A stretch of DNA of 51,651 nucleotides from Stenotrophomonas maltophilia (GTDB taxonomy: Bacteria; Pseudomonadota; Gammaproteobacteria; Xanthomonadales; Xanthomonadaceae): positions 1 through 51,651 of the forward strand of contig NZ_RXLZ01000036.1 of NCBI RefSeq assembly GCF_003970865.1, in the 5' to 3' direction. The stretch's first letter is position 1; every line of letters starts with the position of its first letter. Both the position numbers and the translations under genes were made by a program. Positions 1-8,422 of this stretch are shown here, in pieces. The notes beneath the pieces are model-generated. The model was not told where the DNA came from. It made no database searches and saw nothing but the letters and a program-made list of their open reading frames with translations.

Positions 1-21
1 ACAGCGCCTCCCACGCGACGA

Positions 22-591
22 TCACTCGAAGGCGCCGCTCACGTGATCTTGAGCGATATCCAGCAGCTCTTTCTCATCCTCGCGACTGACGCCAAGCCAA
101 GGGCGAGCAGCGATGGTGTTCGTGTAAGCAGGCATCGTGATCGAGCGCCTATAGCGCGTATTCTTGCGATTGGCTTTGACGAACCGGCTACCGCCTTTGC
201 CAGTCTTCAAGTAGATCTTGGCCGGGCGCGCCGGGTGACGGATGGTGCCGCCGAACTGATGGATGGCGCCATAGGGCGCATTGGTGCCAACCAGGACGGC
301 CTCATTCCCATCCGTTTGCCACGATGCCATGTCGCCGAGCATGTGGAAATCAAACTTCAGAATCGGGACGCCGGGGCGCTTCTTCTGTTTCCAGCGTTTG
401 TAGCTTGGTTCCAGTGCACGCCATCGCTGTCCGGTCGGATCACGCTCCTTCTTGGCTCGCTCGCGTGTCGACCTCAGCAGGTACTCGCCCCAGTCTCTCA
501 GGATCAGTTGCCGCGCTTCGCCCTCCAGCTGGCGCAGCGCATCAGCCAGACCAGGTGTTGCCGAATCCAGGGTGACTTCGAGCTGCGCCAT
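22..591 (-). CDS. Phage virion morphogenesis protein, Mu gpG-like
   Basis: A 189-residue protein of the phage virion morphogenesis / tail completion family, the Mu gpG type. Recognisable parts are an N-terminal helix, a basic stretch around residues 40-70 (RERAKKERDPTG, then KQKKRPG), and the conserved YGAIHQFGGTI segment near residues 106-117. In Mu gpG takes part in head and tail assembly. The start ATG overlaps the stop of the upstream MuF gene as TGATG, which implies translational coupling. It is the last late gene seen before the left edge, where the protease, scaffold and capsid genes would be expected next. Confidence 0.85.
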   Translation of the reverse strand: MAQLEVTLDSATPGLADALRQLEGEARQLILRDWGEYLLRSTRERAKKERDPTGQRWRALEPSYKRWKQKKRPGVPILKFDFHMLGDMASWQTDGNEAVLVGTNAPYGAIHQFGGTIRHPARPAKIYLKTGKGGSRFVKANRKNTRYRRSITMPAYTNTIAARPWLGVSREDEKELLDIAQDHVSGAFE

Positions 592-1868
592 CAGAGTGCT
601 CCCTGCAGCAGCTGCAGCGTGCCATCGGCGACGCTGCGCTTGAGATCAGAAGGCCTCAGCATCTGCAGCTGGGGCTGGATGGTGCTGACGCCCGTTTCCG
701 AGATGGCCACGTCGACCACCATGAAGGCCGGGCGCCCCACCGCAAGGACATACCGCAGGTGGCCTGCGGCCACGTCCAATAGGATGGCCACCGCATCGAG
801 CAGGCGGATAGGCAGCTCGGCTGCGGCGATGGCGACCGCGCCAGGCCGAGTGATGGGGAGCTGCTCAGCCAACACTGCAAAGGCCGCCGTCGCTGGTCGA
901 ACGGCAGCGCGCTGCAGCTGCGACACCAGACCGGGAGACAGTGCGCCGGCCAGGTAGCGAGCAGCGTGCGCGGCATCAGCGTCAATGCTGGCCAGCCAGC
1001 TGGCGTAGCCGGCCTGCAGGGCGTCCCTGGCACGCGGCCGCGCCAAGGCCTGGGCGGCACTGGCGGCAGCGGGTGCCGCTGGCAGCCGCGCGCCCGTCTC
1101 CAGTGCACTTTGCAGAGCGGAGGTCAGTTGGCCTGTCAGCGAGGGCGGTGTGACCGGACCACCACGCCCGCCGGGCCAGTGGTCCGCCGTTGCTCCAGGC
1201 GCGTAGCCGAAGCCAGGATCGACGCCTGCCGGCGTCAGCACCGTGCGCGGTCCACCGGGACTGCGCTGCCCGACCGTCACCGACTGCATCACAACCTCAG
1301 GGGCCGTGTCGGGGCCGTCCTTGCCCAAGCGGCGCAGATCGCGTTCGTTGAGCGCATCGACGTAGCACTGGCAGCCCCAGCCGTTGGCCGGATAGTGATA
1401 GCGCCACCAGGGATCATCATGGCGCAGCACCATGCCATTCCAGGACACGTGCAGTGGCCGGGGGTGTTCGACGGCATCGTTGTGGTTGTAGCGCCAGAAC
1501 GGCCGTACCTTGATCAGCTGCTGCAGCTGGGCCCAGCGCCCGGCGTTGTAGCTCTGACGCAGGTTGGTTTCGTAGATCACCCGCGAGCGCCAGTTCCGGC
1601 CGCCGTTGTAATCCCAGCCATGCGTGGCCACGATGCGGTCGAAGTCTTCGCGGAACTGCTCCAGCGTGCGGCCCTCGGCGATGACACGGTCGATGGACTG
1701 CTGGAAGTCGGCCAGCAGTGCGTCACGGTTGGCACCGGCCACCATGAAGCTGGTGTCGTGCTCGGCCTCCCATACGTCCAGGTAGCTCTCGGTGAGCACG
1801 TTCTTCTTGCGACGGAAGAACTCGATCTGCTCCTGGAACGGCAGTTGAGCGTAAGCAACCCCAGCCAT
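591..1868 (-). CDS. MuF minor head morphogenesis protein (Mu gpF-like)
   Basis: A 425-residue protein with the MuF domain in roughly residues 60-200. Visible marks are the VIYETNLRQSYNAGRW segment, the run of aromatic and histidine residues around HPRPLHVSWNGMVL, and the WGCQCYVDAL segment typical of the family. MuF proteins are minor head components associated with the portal and probably ejected with the DNA. The C-terminal part after residue 210 is rich in alanine and proline and I do not recognise a domain in it; in some phages this tail carries an effector domain. The gene follows the portal gene with 3 bp between them and overlaps the gpG start. Confidence 0.88.
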   Translation of the reverse strand: MAGVAYAQLPFQEQIEFFRRKKNVLTESYLDVWEAEHDTSFMVAGANRDALLADFQQSIDRVIAEGRTLEQFREDFDRIVATHGWDYNGGRNWRSRVIYETNLRQSYNAGRWAQLQQLIKVRPFWRYNHNDAVEHPRPLHVSWNGMVLRHDDPWWRYHYPANGWGCQCYVDALNERDLRRLGKDGPDTAPEVVMQSVTVGQRSPGGPRTVLTPAGVDPGFGYAPGATADHWPGGRGGPVTPPSLTGQLTSALQSALETGARLPAAPAAASAAQALARPRARDALQAGYASWLASIDADAAHAARYLAGALSPGLVSQLQRAAVRPATAAFAVLAEQLPITRPGAVAIAAAELPIRLLDAVAILLDVAAGHLRYVLAVGRPAFMVVDVAISETGVSTIQPQLQMLRPSDLKRSVADGTLQLLQGAL

Positions 1869-1871
1869 TGA

Positions 1872-3398
1872 TCAGTCTCCCGCGCCTTGGACGTCGCTGC
1901 GGCCGGCCAGCGTCGCTGCCGTCATCGCATCGGCCATCACCGAGGCGTAGTCGTCCAGGGTCATGTTCGGATGTAGCTCGAACAGCCGGTCGCGCAGTTC
2001 CTCCAGCGAATCGACCTCATCAACCAGCTGGCGGATCTGCTCCACCCAACCAGCACCCAGGGGCGACAGTCGCCGATCAAGCTGCCGGCCCAAACCGATG
2101 GCAGGATCAGGCGCCTTCGGGGTGCTGTCGGCAAAGGCCGCCGGATAGTGCCGGCGCAGCAGGCTACCCACCGCACCGCCGGCATCAGCGAACTGCGGCC
2201 CATCGATCGCTGTCGGTACCGCAGACGGCTCCGGCGGCGCCTGGACAGGCTCGTAGTTGTCCCCATAGGTCTGGTCCATGTAGACCTGCTTGGGCTTGTA
2301 GCCCAGGTCGAGGATCTTCTTATCGCGGCTGGCTGTGGCGTCTAGGTCCTCCGGCTCTTCCGTGACGCGGTAGACCCGCGGGATGGCCGCGCCAGGGAAG
2401 TTCCATTCGGTGAGCCAGCGCGCCGGACCCTTGTTGAAGGACTCGCACACCAGGTCGGCATCGGCGGTGATGATGTCGCGGCGCACTTCCCGCTGCAGCT
2501 GGTCGTTGCCCAGTTTGCCGGGCGTGCCCTGGGTGCTGGCGGTCTGGCCCAGCACCACCTTCTGGATGGTGGCGTCCATGTAGTCCTGCAGGGCTTTGTA
2601 ATCAGCCGTGCCACTACGCCCGGCCTCCAGCAGCGCCAGCTCCATGCCCTTGGGCATGATGATGCCGCTGTCGGTCTGGAGCGCGCGCGTGGCCTGCAGC
2701 AGCTTGGACTTCTCCGGATCGGTTGCATCGACATCGTACTTGCCCACCGCGGTGGGCATGCCGAACTTCTCCAGGAAGATCAGCCAGAACTTGAGCCCGT
2801 TGCGCTTGAACAGCACCGGCCAGTACAGCCAGTGCGCCAGCCCCAGGCCGTAGGGCTCATCGTCGTGATCGGCACCGGAGCAGAAGTTCCAGAAGTACGG
2901 CGCGAGTGCCGGGACGCCCTCCGTCATCTGGGTCTGGGTGAGCAGGCGCAGGTCGCCTTCCTTGCCGTAGCGGAAGCGTCGGCGATTGCGGACCTTGATC
3001 GCCTCCAGGCCGATGCGGGTGCCGTCGACCTTGTACAGGATCTCGGCCACGCCGTAGCCGTAGAACACGCCAAACAGCATCTTGCGGGTGACGTTGTCCC
3101 AGCCGATCCCGTGCAGCTGCTCCTGCAGATACTCTGCCGCCTGGCGGTCGATGCGCTTCTCGCCACCGGGCTCCACCTGCCATTCGCAGGCCACCACCGA
3201 GTCCTGGCGCGATCCGAAGGTGGTTTTCACCTCCGGATCGGACAGCACCTGCTCGTAGATCTGCAGGTCATAGCCGCCCCGATTGCGCAGCACGCTATCA
3301 AAGGGCAGCAGCAGCGGCCCGGTGTAGCCACGGGTGATGTCGATGCCATCGGCGGTGGTGGCAATCTCGCGGCCGATCTCTGGGCGGGCGATGGTCAT
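1872..3398 (-). CDS. Portal protein, DUF935 family (Mu gp29-like)
   Basis: A 508-residue protein of the DUF935 portal family, which forms the dodecameric ring at the head vertex through which DNA is packaged and ejected. The order terminase, portal, MuF, gpG is the Mu head module and supports the call. Recognisable segments are TRGYTGPLLLPF near the N terminus and the conserved middle FGVFYGYGVAEILYKVDG. Length is normal for the family. The start ATG at 3398 overlaps the terminase stop (ATGA), so the two are probably translated in a coupled way. Confidence 0.9.
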   Translation of the reverse strand: MTIARPEIGREIATTADGIDITRGYTGPLLLPFDSVLRNRGGYDLQIYEQVLSDPEVKTTFGSRQDSVVACEWQVEPGGEKRIDRQAAEYLQEQLHGIGWDNVTRKMLFGVFYGYGVAEILYKVDGTRIGLEAIKVRNRRRFRYGKEGDLRLLTQTQMTEGVPALAPYFWNFCSGADHDDEPYGLGLAHWLYWPVLFKRNGLKFWLIFLEKFGMPTAVGKYDVDATDPEKSKLLQATRALQTDSGIIMPKGMELALLEAGRSGTADYKALQDYMDATIQKVVLGQTASTQGTPGKLGNDQLQREVRRDIITADADLVCESFNKGPARWLTEWNFPGAAIPRVYRVTEEPEDLDATASRDKKILDLGYKPKQVYMDQTYGDNYEPVQAPPEPSAVPTAIDGPQFADAGGAVGSLLRRHYPAAFADSTPKAPDPAIGLGRQLDRRLSPLGAGWVEQIRQLVDEVDSLEELRDRLFELHPNMTLDDYASVMADAMTAATLAGRSDVQGAGD

Positions 3399-5131
3399 GC
3401 GAATCCTCCAAAATCATTGCCGCCGCTGACCGTGCCGAAGGCATCATCGGTCACGACGGTGGCCACGCCGTCGGCTCGGCCGTCGCCGATGTAGGCGCGA
3501 GCGCCGGCCGCCTGGAACTCGATGGGTACCGAGGTGACGTGGTTGAGCGCGGCAAACTGCATCAGGGCGCCTGCGATCGCGCCGTCGCCGTGGCGCACCA
3601 GTTCCGGATCCTGCAGGTCCTTGCGCTCCAGGCGCGGCACCATCGGAATGCCATCAACGTACTCCACGGCCCGATGGTCATCCTCCAGCGATGCGTCCCT
3701 GGGCACGGTGATGAATCCGTCCTCGAACAACGCGATGTACTTGGGCATCCATTCGCTGTACCAGGGGCGCGACAGGGTGACCTCGTGGATTGGGCCACCG
3801 CTGTAGCGGCCCGTCTCGGCATCGAGCTCGGCACGGCCGTAACGGTCGCCTGTGTACTCCATCAGAGTCTGGCCCGGCCCGGTGGCGTCGCCAGCGAACG
3901 ACCAGCGGCCGCGGAAGCCCTCATTCAGCGCGTCCAGAAACGCCCACAGGATCTGCTCCTGCTGGCGGGTGGGCGCGTTGGCCATCTCGATCAGGAACGG
4001 CACATCCCGGCGCAGATCCTGACTGACCTTGGCCGGCTTGATGACCGAGAAGTGGCGGTGGCGCGCAAAGTCCATGCCGACCGCCCAGCGCCCAGTGAAC
4101 CCGGCCACCGCAGCACGCAGCACCGGCAGCAGCGTGGTGGCGATCCAGACCGAGCACCAGATCTCGCGTTCCTTCTCCGAGCGCTTGGGGAAGTCGTCAT
4201 CGAAGACCAAGCGCAGAACGGGGCGAACCTCGGGCATGGCCCGATCAATCCAGACCGAGGGGATGGCCGAACCATCCCCATCGCGCGGGATGACGTCCAG
4301 CTCCTCGCGCATGGCGGCCTTGCGCGGGCCATAAGCCGAGCGGATGGCGGTGTACCACTCCTTCTTGCCCTCGGCGGTGGCCACCTTGCCACGCATGGCG
4401 CAGACCCGCTCGTACAGGCCGTTGGACACGGCATCATCGAAGCTGATGCGGATGACCCCGGCCTTCTTGCCGTACCGGCCGGCCTGGACGTCCTGCACCA
4501 GCTGATTGAACGGGTTCTTCTTGCCGCGGTGGGTGGACCACACGCGGATCCGGCCGCCCCAGATCAGCAGCGCGGTGGCTGATTCGAGCACCTTGGCCAC
4601 GTCCTTGTGCAGCGCCGCTTCGTCCAGGTCGACCACGCCCTGCAGGCCGTGGATGTTCTCCGGGCGCGAGGACAGTGCCGTGATACGGAAACCACTGGCG
4701 AAGCGAACCCGGAAGGCCTGGATCTGCCGGCTGGTGCCGTCCGGCTGCTGGTCCTGGAAGATGTGCTGCTCGATGCGAGAGGCTTGGCCCTGGGCAATGA
4801 TTGGCGCGAACTTGGCCACATAGCCAATGAATTCCAGGCCCTTTTCCTTGGTGTCGGCCATGTACCACACGTTGTCGCCGCCGGCGTCCTTGGCCGAGGC
4901 GGCGGTGATGGTGTCGCTCAGCGCCTGGGCGAAGGTGATGCCAGTGCGGCGTCCCTTCTCGCAAACCGCGATATCCAGCCCTTCCTGCATCCGGATCCAT
5001 TCGGACTGATGGGCCATCAGCACACCGGCCTTGCTCGGATCGAAGTTGGCCGAGATCGAGCGCACGCTCTCAGGCAGCTCATCCCAGTCCAGGACGCGCT
5101 CGGTATCCGGCAGGGGACCCAGTGCACTCAC
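3395..5131 (-). CDS. Terminase large subunit (Mu gp28-like)
   Basis: A 578-residue DNA-packaging motor. The ATPase half carries a diverged Walker A (EKGRRTGIT, near residue 60) and a Walker B (GVVDLDEAAL, near residue 167). The C-terminal half carries acidic segments of an RNase H-like nuclease (GMDFARHRH and FAGDATGPGQ). It would translocate phage DNA into proheads and cut it, in Mu-type phages by headful packaging from host-flanked ends. The start is GTG at 5131, directly adjacent to the stop of the small-subunit gene. The 4-bp overlap with the portal gene fits the operon. Confidence 0.92.
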   Translation of the reverse strand: MSALGPLPDTERVLDWDELPESVRSISANFDPSKAGVLMAHQSEWIRMQEGLDIAVCEKGRRTGITFAQALSDTITAASAKDAGGDNVWYMADTKEKGLEFIGYVAKFAPIIAQGQASRIEQHIFQDQQPDGTSRQIQAFRVRFASGFRITALSSRPENIHGLQGVVDLDEAALHKDVAKVLESATALLIWGGRIRVWSTHRGKKNPFNQLVQDVQAGRYGKKAGVIRISFDDAVSNGLYERVCAMRGKVATAEGKKEWYTAIRSAYGPRKAAMREELDVIPRDGDGSAIPSVWIDRAMPEVRPVLRLVFDDDFPKRSEKEREIWCSVWIATTLLPVLRAAVAGFTGRWAVGMDFARHRHFSVIKPAKVSQDLRRDVPFLIEMANAPTRQQEQILWAFLDALNEGFRGRWSFAGDATGPGQTLMEYTGDRYGRAELDAETGRYSGGPIHEVTLSRPWYSEWMPKYIALFEDGFITVPRDASLEDDHRAVEYVDGIPMVPRLERKDLQDPELVRHGDGAIAGALMQFAALNHVTSVPIEFQAAGARAYIGDGRADGVATVVTDDAFGTVSGGNDFGGFA

Positions 5132-5689
5132 TTAGCCGACTCCATGCAGCACCTTGTTGCGCCAGAACTCCACGCCCTCGGCGTCCAGGCCCTTGGCTCG
5201 CGCAGCCTCCTCGACCCGGCTGGCCGCGTCGACGAGCGCCTTCTGGCGGATCTCGCCGGCCCACTTCTCGCGCACGATGGAAGAGCGGGTCAGCTCGGCA
5301 ATGGCCTTGGCCGCCTTGCTGTACAGCGCAATGCGATCGGCGGGGGAAATGCTCTCGTCGTCCTGGTCGGCTGCCTCCTGGAACTGCAGCAGTGCTTCGA
5401 ACAGGTCGGTCTGCAGCAGGCCCATCAGCGCGCTACCGCGCTCGGCGGCATTGTCCGGCGCCTGCTCGGCCACCAGTTTCATGGCTTCGGTGCTGGCACT
5501 GATCGAAGCCAAGCGGCGCTTGAGCCGCTTGGCGCGTTCGTTGACGGTGGTCTTGCTGATCTCGTAGCCCTGTTCGCCCAGCCATTCGGACAGCGAGATG
5601 CTGCCACCGAAGGCGTTGGCAACCAGGCGCCGATCCAGCTCGTCACGCACATCGGCCGGCAACAAGTCGATCTTGCTCACGGGAGGCAT
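5132..5689 (-). CDS. DUF3486 protein, probable small terminase subunit (Mu gp27-like)
   Basis: A 185-residue protein of the DUF3486 family, the Mu gp27 position. The N terminus (PPVSKIDLLPADVR, then a helix-turn-helix-like segment with SISLSEWLGEQGYEISKTTV) is typical and fits DNA recognition by a small terminase. The rest is helical. I chose the ATG at 5689 instead of an upstream in-frame start at 5761 because the family begins with this segment and because the upstream start would overlap the preceding gene by over 60 bases. The gene abuts the large terminase start at 5131. Confidence 0.85.
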   Translation of the reverse strand: MPPVSKIDLLPADVRDELDRRLVANAFGGSISLSEWLGEQGYEISKTTVNERAKRLKRRLASISASTEAMKLVAEQAPDNAAERGSALMGLLQTDLFEALLQFQEAADQDDESISPADRIALYSKAAKAIAELTRSSIVREKWAGEIRQKALVDAASRVEEAARAKGLDAEGVEFWRNKVLHGVG

Positions 5690-5693
5690 GGGG

Positions 5694-6017
5694 TCACCAG
5701 TACTTCGGCGGGCGGGCGATCCCCGGACCGCAGTCGATGCTGTACTCGACGATGTCCACACCGTGGCGGGTCAGCTCCGCCGACCACGGCCCCGACGGGG
5801 ATTTGGTGATGTCGATCAGGCGACGGGTGTCCAGGTAGTCCAGTTCCCGGCGAACCTCCAGCGCGGTGGCATCCGGGTACATGTCCTGGGCCGCGCCGGC
5901 CAGGACGGCTTCACCGATCGGATAGGGGCGTGAGCGATCCAGCACCAGCAACATCAGCCAGCGCAGCTGCTCCCTGCGCAGCTTGCCCAAATCCGGGCCT
6001 TGATTTCCGTGACTCAC
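5694..6017 (-). CDS. Phage protein in the Mu gp26 position, winged-helix-like
   Basis: A 107-residue protein without a name I can give with certainty. The pattern (helix LGKLRREQLRWLMLLVLDRSR, then RRELDYLDTRRLIDI and a beta hairpin) looks like a small winged-helix fold. It occupies the position between the DUF2730-like membrane protein and the small terminase, where Mu-type phages carry gp26. The start is GTG at 6017 and overlaps the upstream stop (GTGA). A packaging or DNA-binding role is inference from position and fold only. Confidence 0.7.
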   Translation of the reverse strand: MSHGNQGPDLGKLRREQLRWLMLLVLDRSRPYPIGEAVLAGAAQDMYPDATALEVRRELDYLDTRRLIDITKSPSGPWSAELTRHGVDIVEYSIDCGPGIARPPKYW

Positions 6018-6331
6018 GGCGTGTTCCCCTTGCTTTGCATGTTCGTGATCTTCGAAGCCACTGCATCAAGCTTTGCCTCGATAACGCTCTGTCCGCGGGC
6101 ATAGTCCTCGCGGCGGACGTAATCCTTCGCAACTTCCAGGCGGAAGTCGGTGAGGTGACTCTCAACCTCGCGCCAGCGCTTGCTGTCGTTGATCAGAATC
6201 GCCAGCTGCTGATCAGTGCGTTGTTGCAGCTGGTTGACCAGCCAGCGGCCGCCGGCGATCAGGCCGCCAAGCAGCGTGATGCCGATGCCTGCGAACCACA
6301 CCAGGTAGAGCGGTTGCACTTCAACGATCAT
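6014..6331 (-). CDS. Small membrane protein, DUF2730-like (Mu gp25 position)
   Basis: A 105-residue protein with one N-terminal membrane segment (LYLVWFAGIGITLLGGLIA, residues about 8-26) followed by a long helix with coiled-coil character. This matches DUF2730 proteins, which sit next to the spanins in Mu-type phages and whose function is unknown. No other holin candidate is visible beside the endolysin, so a role as holin or pinholin is possible, but this is inference. The start overlaps the Rz stop (ATGA) and also the 3' end of the embedded Rz1 frame. Confidence 0.7.
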   Translation of the reverse strand: MIVEVQPLYLVWFAGIGITLLGGLIAGGRWLVNQLQQRTDQQLAILINDSKRWREVESHLTDFRLEVAKDYVRREDYARGQSVIEAKLDAVASKITNMQSKGNTP

Positions 6332-6611
6332 GGGTTGGTCTCGACGGGTAGGCGCTGTCCGGTGAGGACGCCGATGACGCGCTGGCAGGAGCGGACGTGG
6401 TCTTCAGCTTCGGTGACGATTTGAAGAGCAGTGCCTGCAACCTCTGGACGTAGTTGGGCGCTCGCATCACGTTCGACGGCGCCAGAGACGGCTTGGGACA
6501 GGCGGGCGGTGTGACAGGTGGCGAGGTCGTCGCGCAGCTGGAGATTGCCAGCGCGCAGGTCAGCCACAACAGCAGCAGGGATGGACGCGGACGCCTCCCG
6601 ATCATCTTCAT
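6321..6611 (-). CDS. o-spanin Rz1-like lipoprotein, embedded out of frame in Rz
   Basis: A 96-residue lipoprotein read in another frame inside the Rz gene. It has a basic start (MKMIGRRPRP), a hydrophobic segment (LLLLWLTCALA) and a lipobox ISSC with Cys26, followed by a proline-rich mature region (TTSPPVTPPACPKP). That is the standard make-up of Rz1. The frame also contains an upstream in-frame ATG at 6668, but starting at 6611 puts the signal peptide at the N terminus. It ends 7 bases beyond the Rz stop and overlaps the start of the next gene at 6331, so three genes share bases here. Confidence 0.85.
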   Translation of the reverse strand: MKMIGRRPRPSLLLLWLTCALAISSCATTSPPVTPPACPKPSLAPSNVMRAPNYVQRLQALLFKSSPKLKTTSAPASASSASSPDSAYPSRPTHDR

Positions 6612-6834
6612 GTTGGTCTCCGATCTGGGCCATTTCCCTGGCCTGGGTATGCTCGGTGTCGCGAGCATTGCGCTCGCTTTCCAGTTGCGATTGAAGCGTG
6701 GTCACGCGCTGCTGCGCCCTGGCATCACGGGCTTGGGCGTCCAGCGCATTGCCGCGATAGAGAAGTGCTGCGGCAATGGCGACCAGCAGGAGCACCAGCA
6801 GCAGGGCGACCGTTGCGGTCAGGGTGCGGACCAT
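6328..6834 (-). CDS. i-spanin Rz-like
   Basis: A 168-residue protein with an N-terminal signal anchor (ATVALLLVLLLVAIAAALLY) and a long helical, coiled-coil periplasmic part, the usual plan of the inner-membrane spanin subunit. With Rz1 it would fuse inner and outer membrane in the last step of lysis. I chose the ATG at 6834 over one at 6852 because it overlaps the endolysin stop as TGATG. A second reading frame inside the gene encodes a lipoprotein (Rz1), which is strong evidence for the assignment. Confidence 0.88.
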   Translation of the reverse strand: MVRTLTATVALLLVLLLVAIAAALLYRGNALDAQARDARAQQRVTTLQSQLESERNARDTEHTQAREMAQIGDQHEDDREASASIPAAVVADLRAGNLQLRDDLATCHTARLSQAVSGAVERDASAQLRPEVAGTALQIVTEAEDHVRSCQRVIGVLTGQRLPVETNP

Positions 6835-7352
6835 CAGTACCGGCCCTCGCACATCGCGCGCTCAGCTGTGCGGCGGCGCTCCAATCCCTTATAGGACTTG
6901 CCGCCGGCATTGGCCCAGTTGCTCAGCTGGGCACATGCGAGGTCCCAGCGGCCTTGATTGGCGTAGACACGGATCCGCGGCTGCTGACCATTGCGCAGCG
7001 TGCACAGGCCGTCCTTGACGCCAGCACCACCCGGACCGACGTTGAAGGCGAACGACGTCAGGGCGGCCGCCTGGTAGTCCGTCATCGGCACCTTGATGCA
7101 ACTCTGCACGGTGTTCCAGGCGACGCCGAGGTCCGACTGGAGCAGACGCTCGCATTCGGCGCGGGCGTAGGTGCGCTGTTCTACCTTGGCCGTATGGCCG
7201 TAGCAGACCGTCAGCTTCCCGACGACATCACGATAGGGCTGGGCCGAGTAGCCCTCGAAGGGCTGCACCAACCCGAGCAGCAACGCCAGCATGGTTGCCA
7301 GCATTCCGCCCGCGATGGGCAGTGCCTTGTTACCGGGTTGCTCTGCTGCCAT
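6834..7352 (-). CDS. SAR endolysin, GH24 phage lysozyme
   Basis: A 172-residue muramidase of the T4 lysozyme / phage P21 type. The catalytic triad pattern E-x8-D-x5-T is visible at E33, D42 and T48 (FEGYSAQPYRD then VVGKLT), followed by YGHT. The N terminus (residues 11-30) is a weakly hydrophobic segment rich in Gly, Ala and Leu directly before the catalytic Glu, as in signal-anchor-release endolysins, which are exported by Sec and activated on leaving the membrane. The ATG at 7352 was chosen because upstream in-frame codons encode nothing phage-like. The stop overlaps the Rz start. Confidence 0.92.
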   Translation of the reverse strand: MAAEQPGNKALPIAGGMLATMLALLLGLVQPFEGYSAQPYRDVVGKLTVCYGHTAKVEQRTYARAECERLLQSDLGVAWNTVQSCIKVPMTDYQAAALTSFAFNVGPGGAGVKDGLCTLRNGQQPRIRVYANQGRWDLACAQLSNWANAGGKSYKGLERRRTAERAMCEGRY

Positions 7353-7373
7353 GCGCCATCTCCAGGGAAAGAT

Positions 7374-7405
7374 GGCCGACGGGCAGACGAGGATGCCCGT
7401 CGGCC
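7374..7405 (-). terminator. Strong hairpin between lipoprotein and endolysin genes
   Basis: Arms GGCCGACGGGCA (7374-7385) and TGCCCGTCGGCC (7394-7405) form a perfect 12-bp stem with an 8-base loop. Read on the minus strand it is followed by ATCTTTCC, only a short T stretch. It lies 120 bases after the lipoprotein stop and 21 bases before the endolysin start, so it may end repressor/lipoprotein transcripts during lysogeny or act as an attenuator of late transcription. Confidence 0.5.
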
Positions 7406-7515
7406 AGGTGCGCCATGCGCACACCAAACCGATGGGCAGAGTTTCAATTCCTATTGGATCGGAGTCTTGGGACCGCGGTCCGCACAACCACTGGGAAATG
7501 CTGGTAGTGCGATCA

Positions 7516-7542
7516 GGCCAAGAGGCTAATCGCCTTTTGGCC
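7516..7542 (-). terminator. Terminator-like hairpin around the lipoprotein stop codon
   Basis: An 11-bp stem with one G-T wobble (7516-7526 with 7532-7542) and the 5-base loop TAATC. The stop codon of the lipoprotein gene (7526-7528) lies at the loop edge. There is no T tract, so it may stabilise the mRNA end or pause RNA polymerase instead of terminating it. The rest of the 7406-7515 stretch is non-coding. The late promoter should lie near here, but I see no convincing -10/-35 pair. Confidence 0.35.
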
Positions 7543-7999
7543 TATGCGCCTCCCACCAACTATTGGCAGACGCGGCCGGCGGTGCTGTCTGCCTTTCAGA
7601 GTGAGCGGCAGGCGCCGCCCCCGAAGGGGAAATCAAGGTCTTTGGGGGAGCCTCAACCGTACGAACTTCTACATCCCCGCACCGCTTGGCAGCAAAGGCA
7701 CTTTGCAGCTGAGATCGCCGTTCTATCGATGTCCTCTTGGCTTCATTTCGTTCGATGACATTCCCAATCCCAAAGTCCCCCAGAAAGCTCGCAACGGACA
7801 TACCACTGAACTTCGCCTGCTGCTCTACCTGCCGATCAAAGGCGTCAACCTTGGACAGTTCAATCCGAATCTGCTCACAAGAATAGTTCAACGTCTCGTA
7901 GCCAGTTAACGGCTGCAACCGGCCATAGCGTTTGGTGGCACAGCCGCTGACAGATATCACCAGCACTGCGCCAGCAATAGCGAGCACTTTCCACTTCAT
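7526..7999 (-). CDS. Prophage lipoprotein next to the repressor, possible lysogenic-conversion gene
   Basis: A 157-residue secreted lipoprotein: signal peptide with lipobox SVSGC (Cys20), then a mature domain with two further cysteines (YSCEQI and KRCGDV) and a GDFGIGN segment. The C-terminal 50 residues are rich in Pro, Ala and Ser. I do not recognise a named family. It starts 34 bases after the repressor stop, on the same strand, and is followed by hairpins before the endolysin, so it is likely transcribed with the repressor in the lysogen. That would fit a surface protein such as a superinfection-exclusion factor. This is inference; it might instead be an early member of the lysis operon. 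Confidence 0.7.
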   Translation of the reverse strand: MKWKVLAIAGAVLVISVSGCATKRYGRLQPLTGYETLNYSCEQIRIELSKVDAFDRQVEQQAKFSGMSVASFLGDFGIGNVIERNEAKRTSIERRSQLQSAFAAKRCGDVEVRTVEAPPKTLISPSGAAPAAHSERQTAPPAASANSWWEAHRPKGD

Positions 8000-8033
8000 G
8001 TTTTCCCCCTGGTTGATTTGCTCTTACGCCACA

Positions 8034-8420
8034 TCACTCTGACGAGCCGTGCTTTTTCGTTTTGAGTTCCGGTTTCGACTGGGCGAACGCAGCACTTGTT
8101 TTTTCAAGAGCCACCTTCGCGTCTTCAGGACTGTTCCGGTAGTTGTTCAGCAGCATCGCCTCGCGACTTGTCAACTGCACCCCTTCTCCTGATGCGCCCA
8201 TGCCGGTGAGAAGCCAGAGCGGTTGAGTACCGAATAGCAGATTCAATTTAACGAGCAGTTCGACCTCTACTGGACGCGTTCCCGCCTCGTACCGGATGAG
8301 CGTGGTTCGCCCGATGCCGAGCAGCTCAGCGAAGTCCTTCTGGCTTCTATCGCCCCGGATCAACCTAAGCCTTTCGCCGGTGTCGCGCCGGCTGTCGTTC
8401 TCTGAGTTTCCGTCAGTCAT
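8034..8420 (-). CDS. Phage repressor, Cro/C1 (XRE) family helix-turn-helix
   Basis: A 128-residue protein with an XRE helix-turn-helix in about residues 12-70 (DRSQKDFAELLGIGRTTLIRYEAG) and a short C-terminal helical part that may dimerise. No peptidase domain of LexA/CI type is present. It is transcribed divergently from the early operon and two operator-like palindromes lie in the shared intergenic region, which fits the lysogeny repressor. The ATG at 8420 was chosen because upstream in-frame codons read through the operators. It probably silences the early promoter and its own promoter. Confidence 0.85.
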   Translation of the reverse strand: MTDGNSENDSRRDTGERLRLIRGDRSQKDFAELLGIGRTTLIRYEAGTRPVEVELLVKLNLLFGTQPLWLLTGMGASGEGVQLTSREAMLLNNYRNSPEDAKVALEKTSAAFAQSKPELKTKKHGSSE

Positions 8421-8422
8421 TT

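Noticed and set aside
43..957. A 304-residue plus-strand frame over the gpG and MuF genes
   Set aside because: Both minus-strand genes are recognised phage families with coupled starts; the plus frame has no domain.
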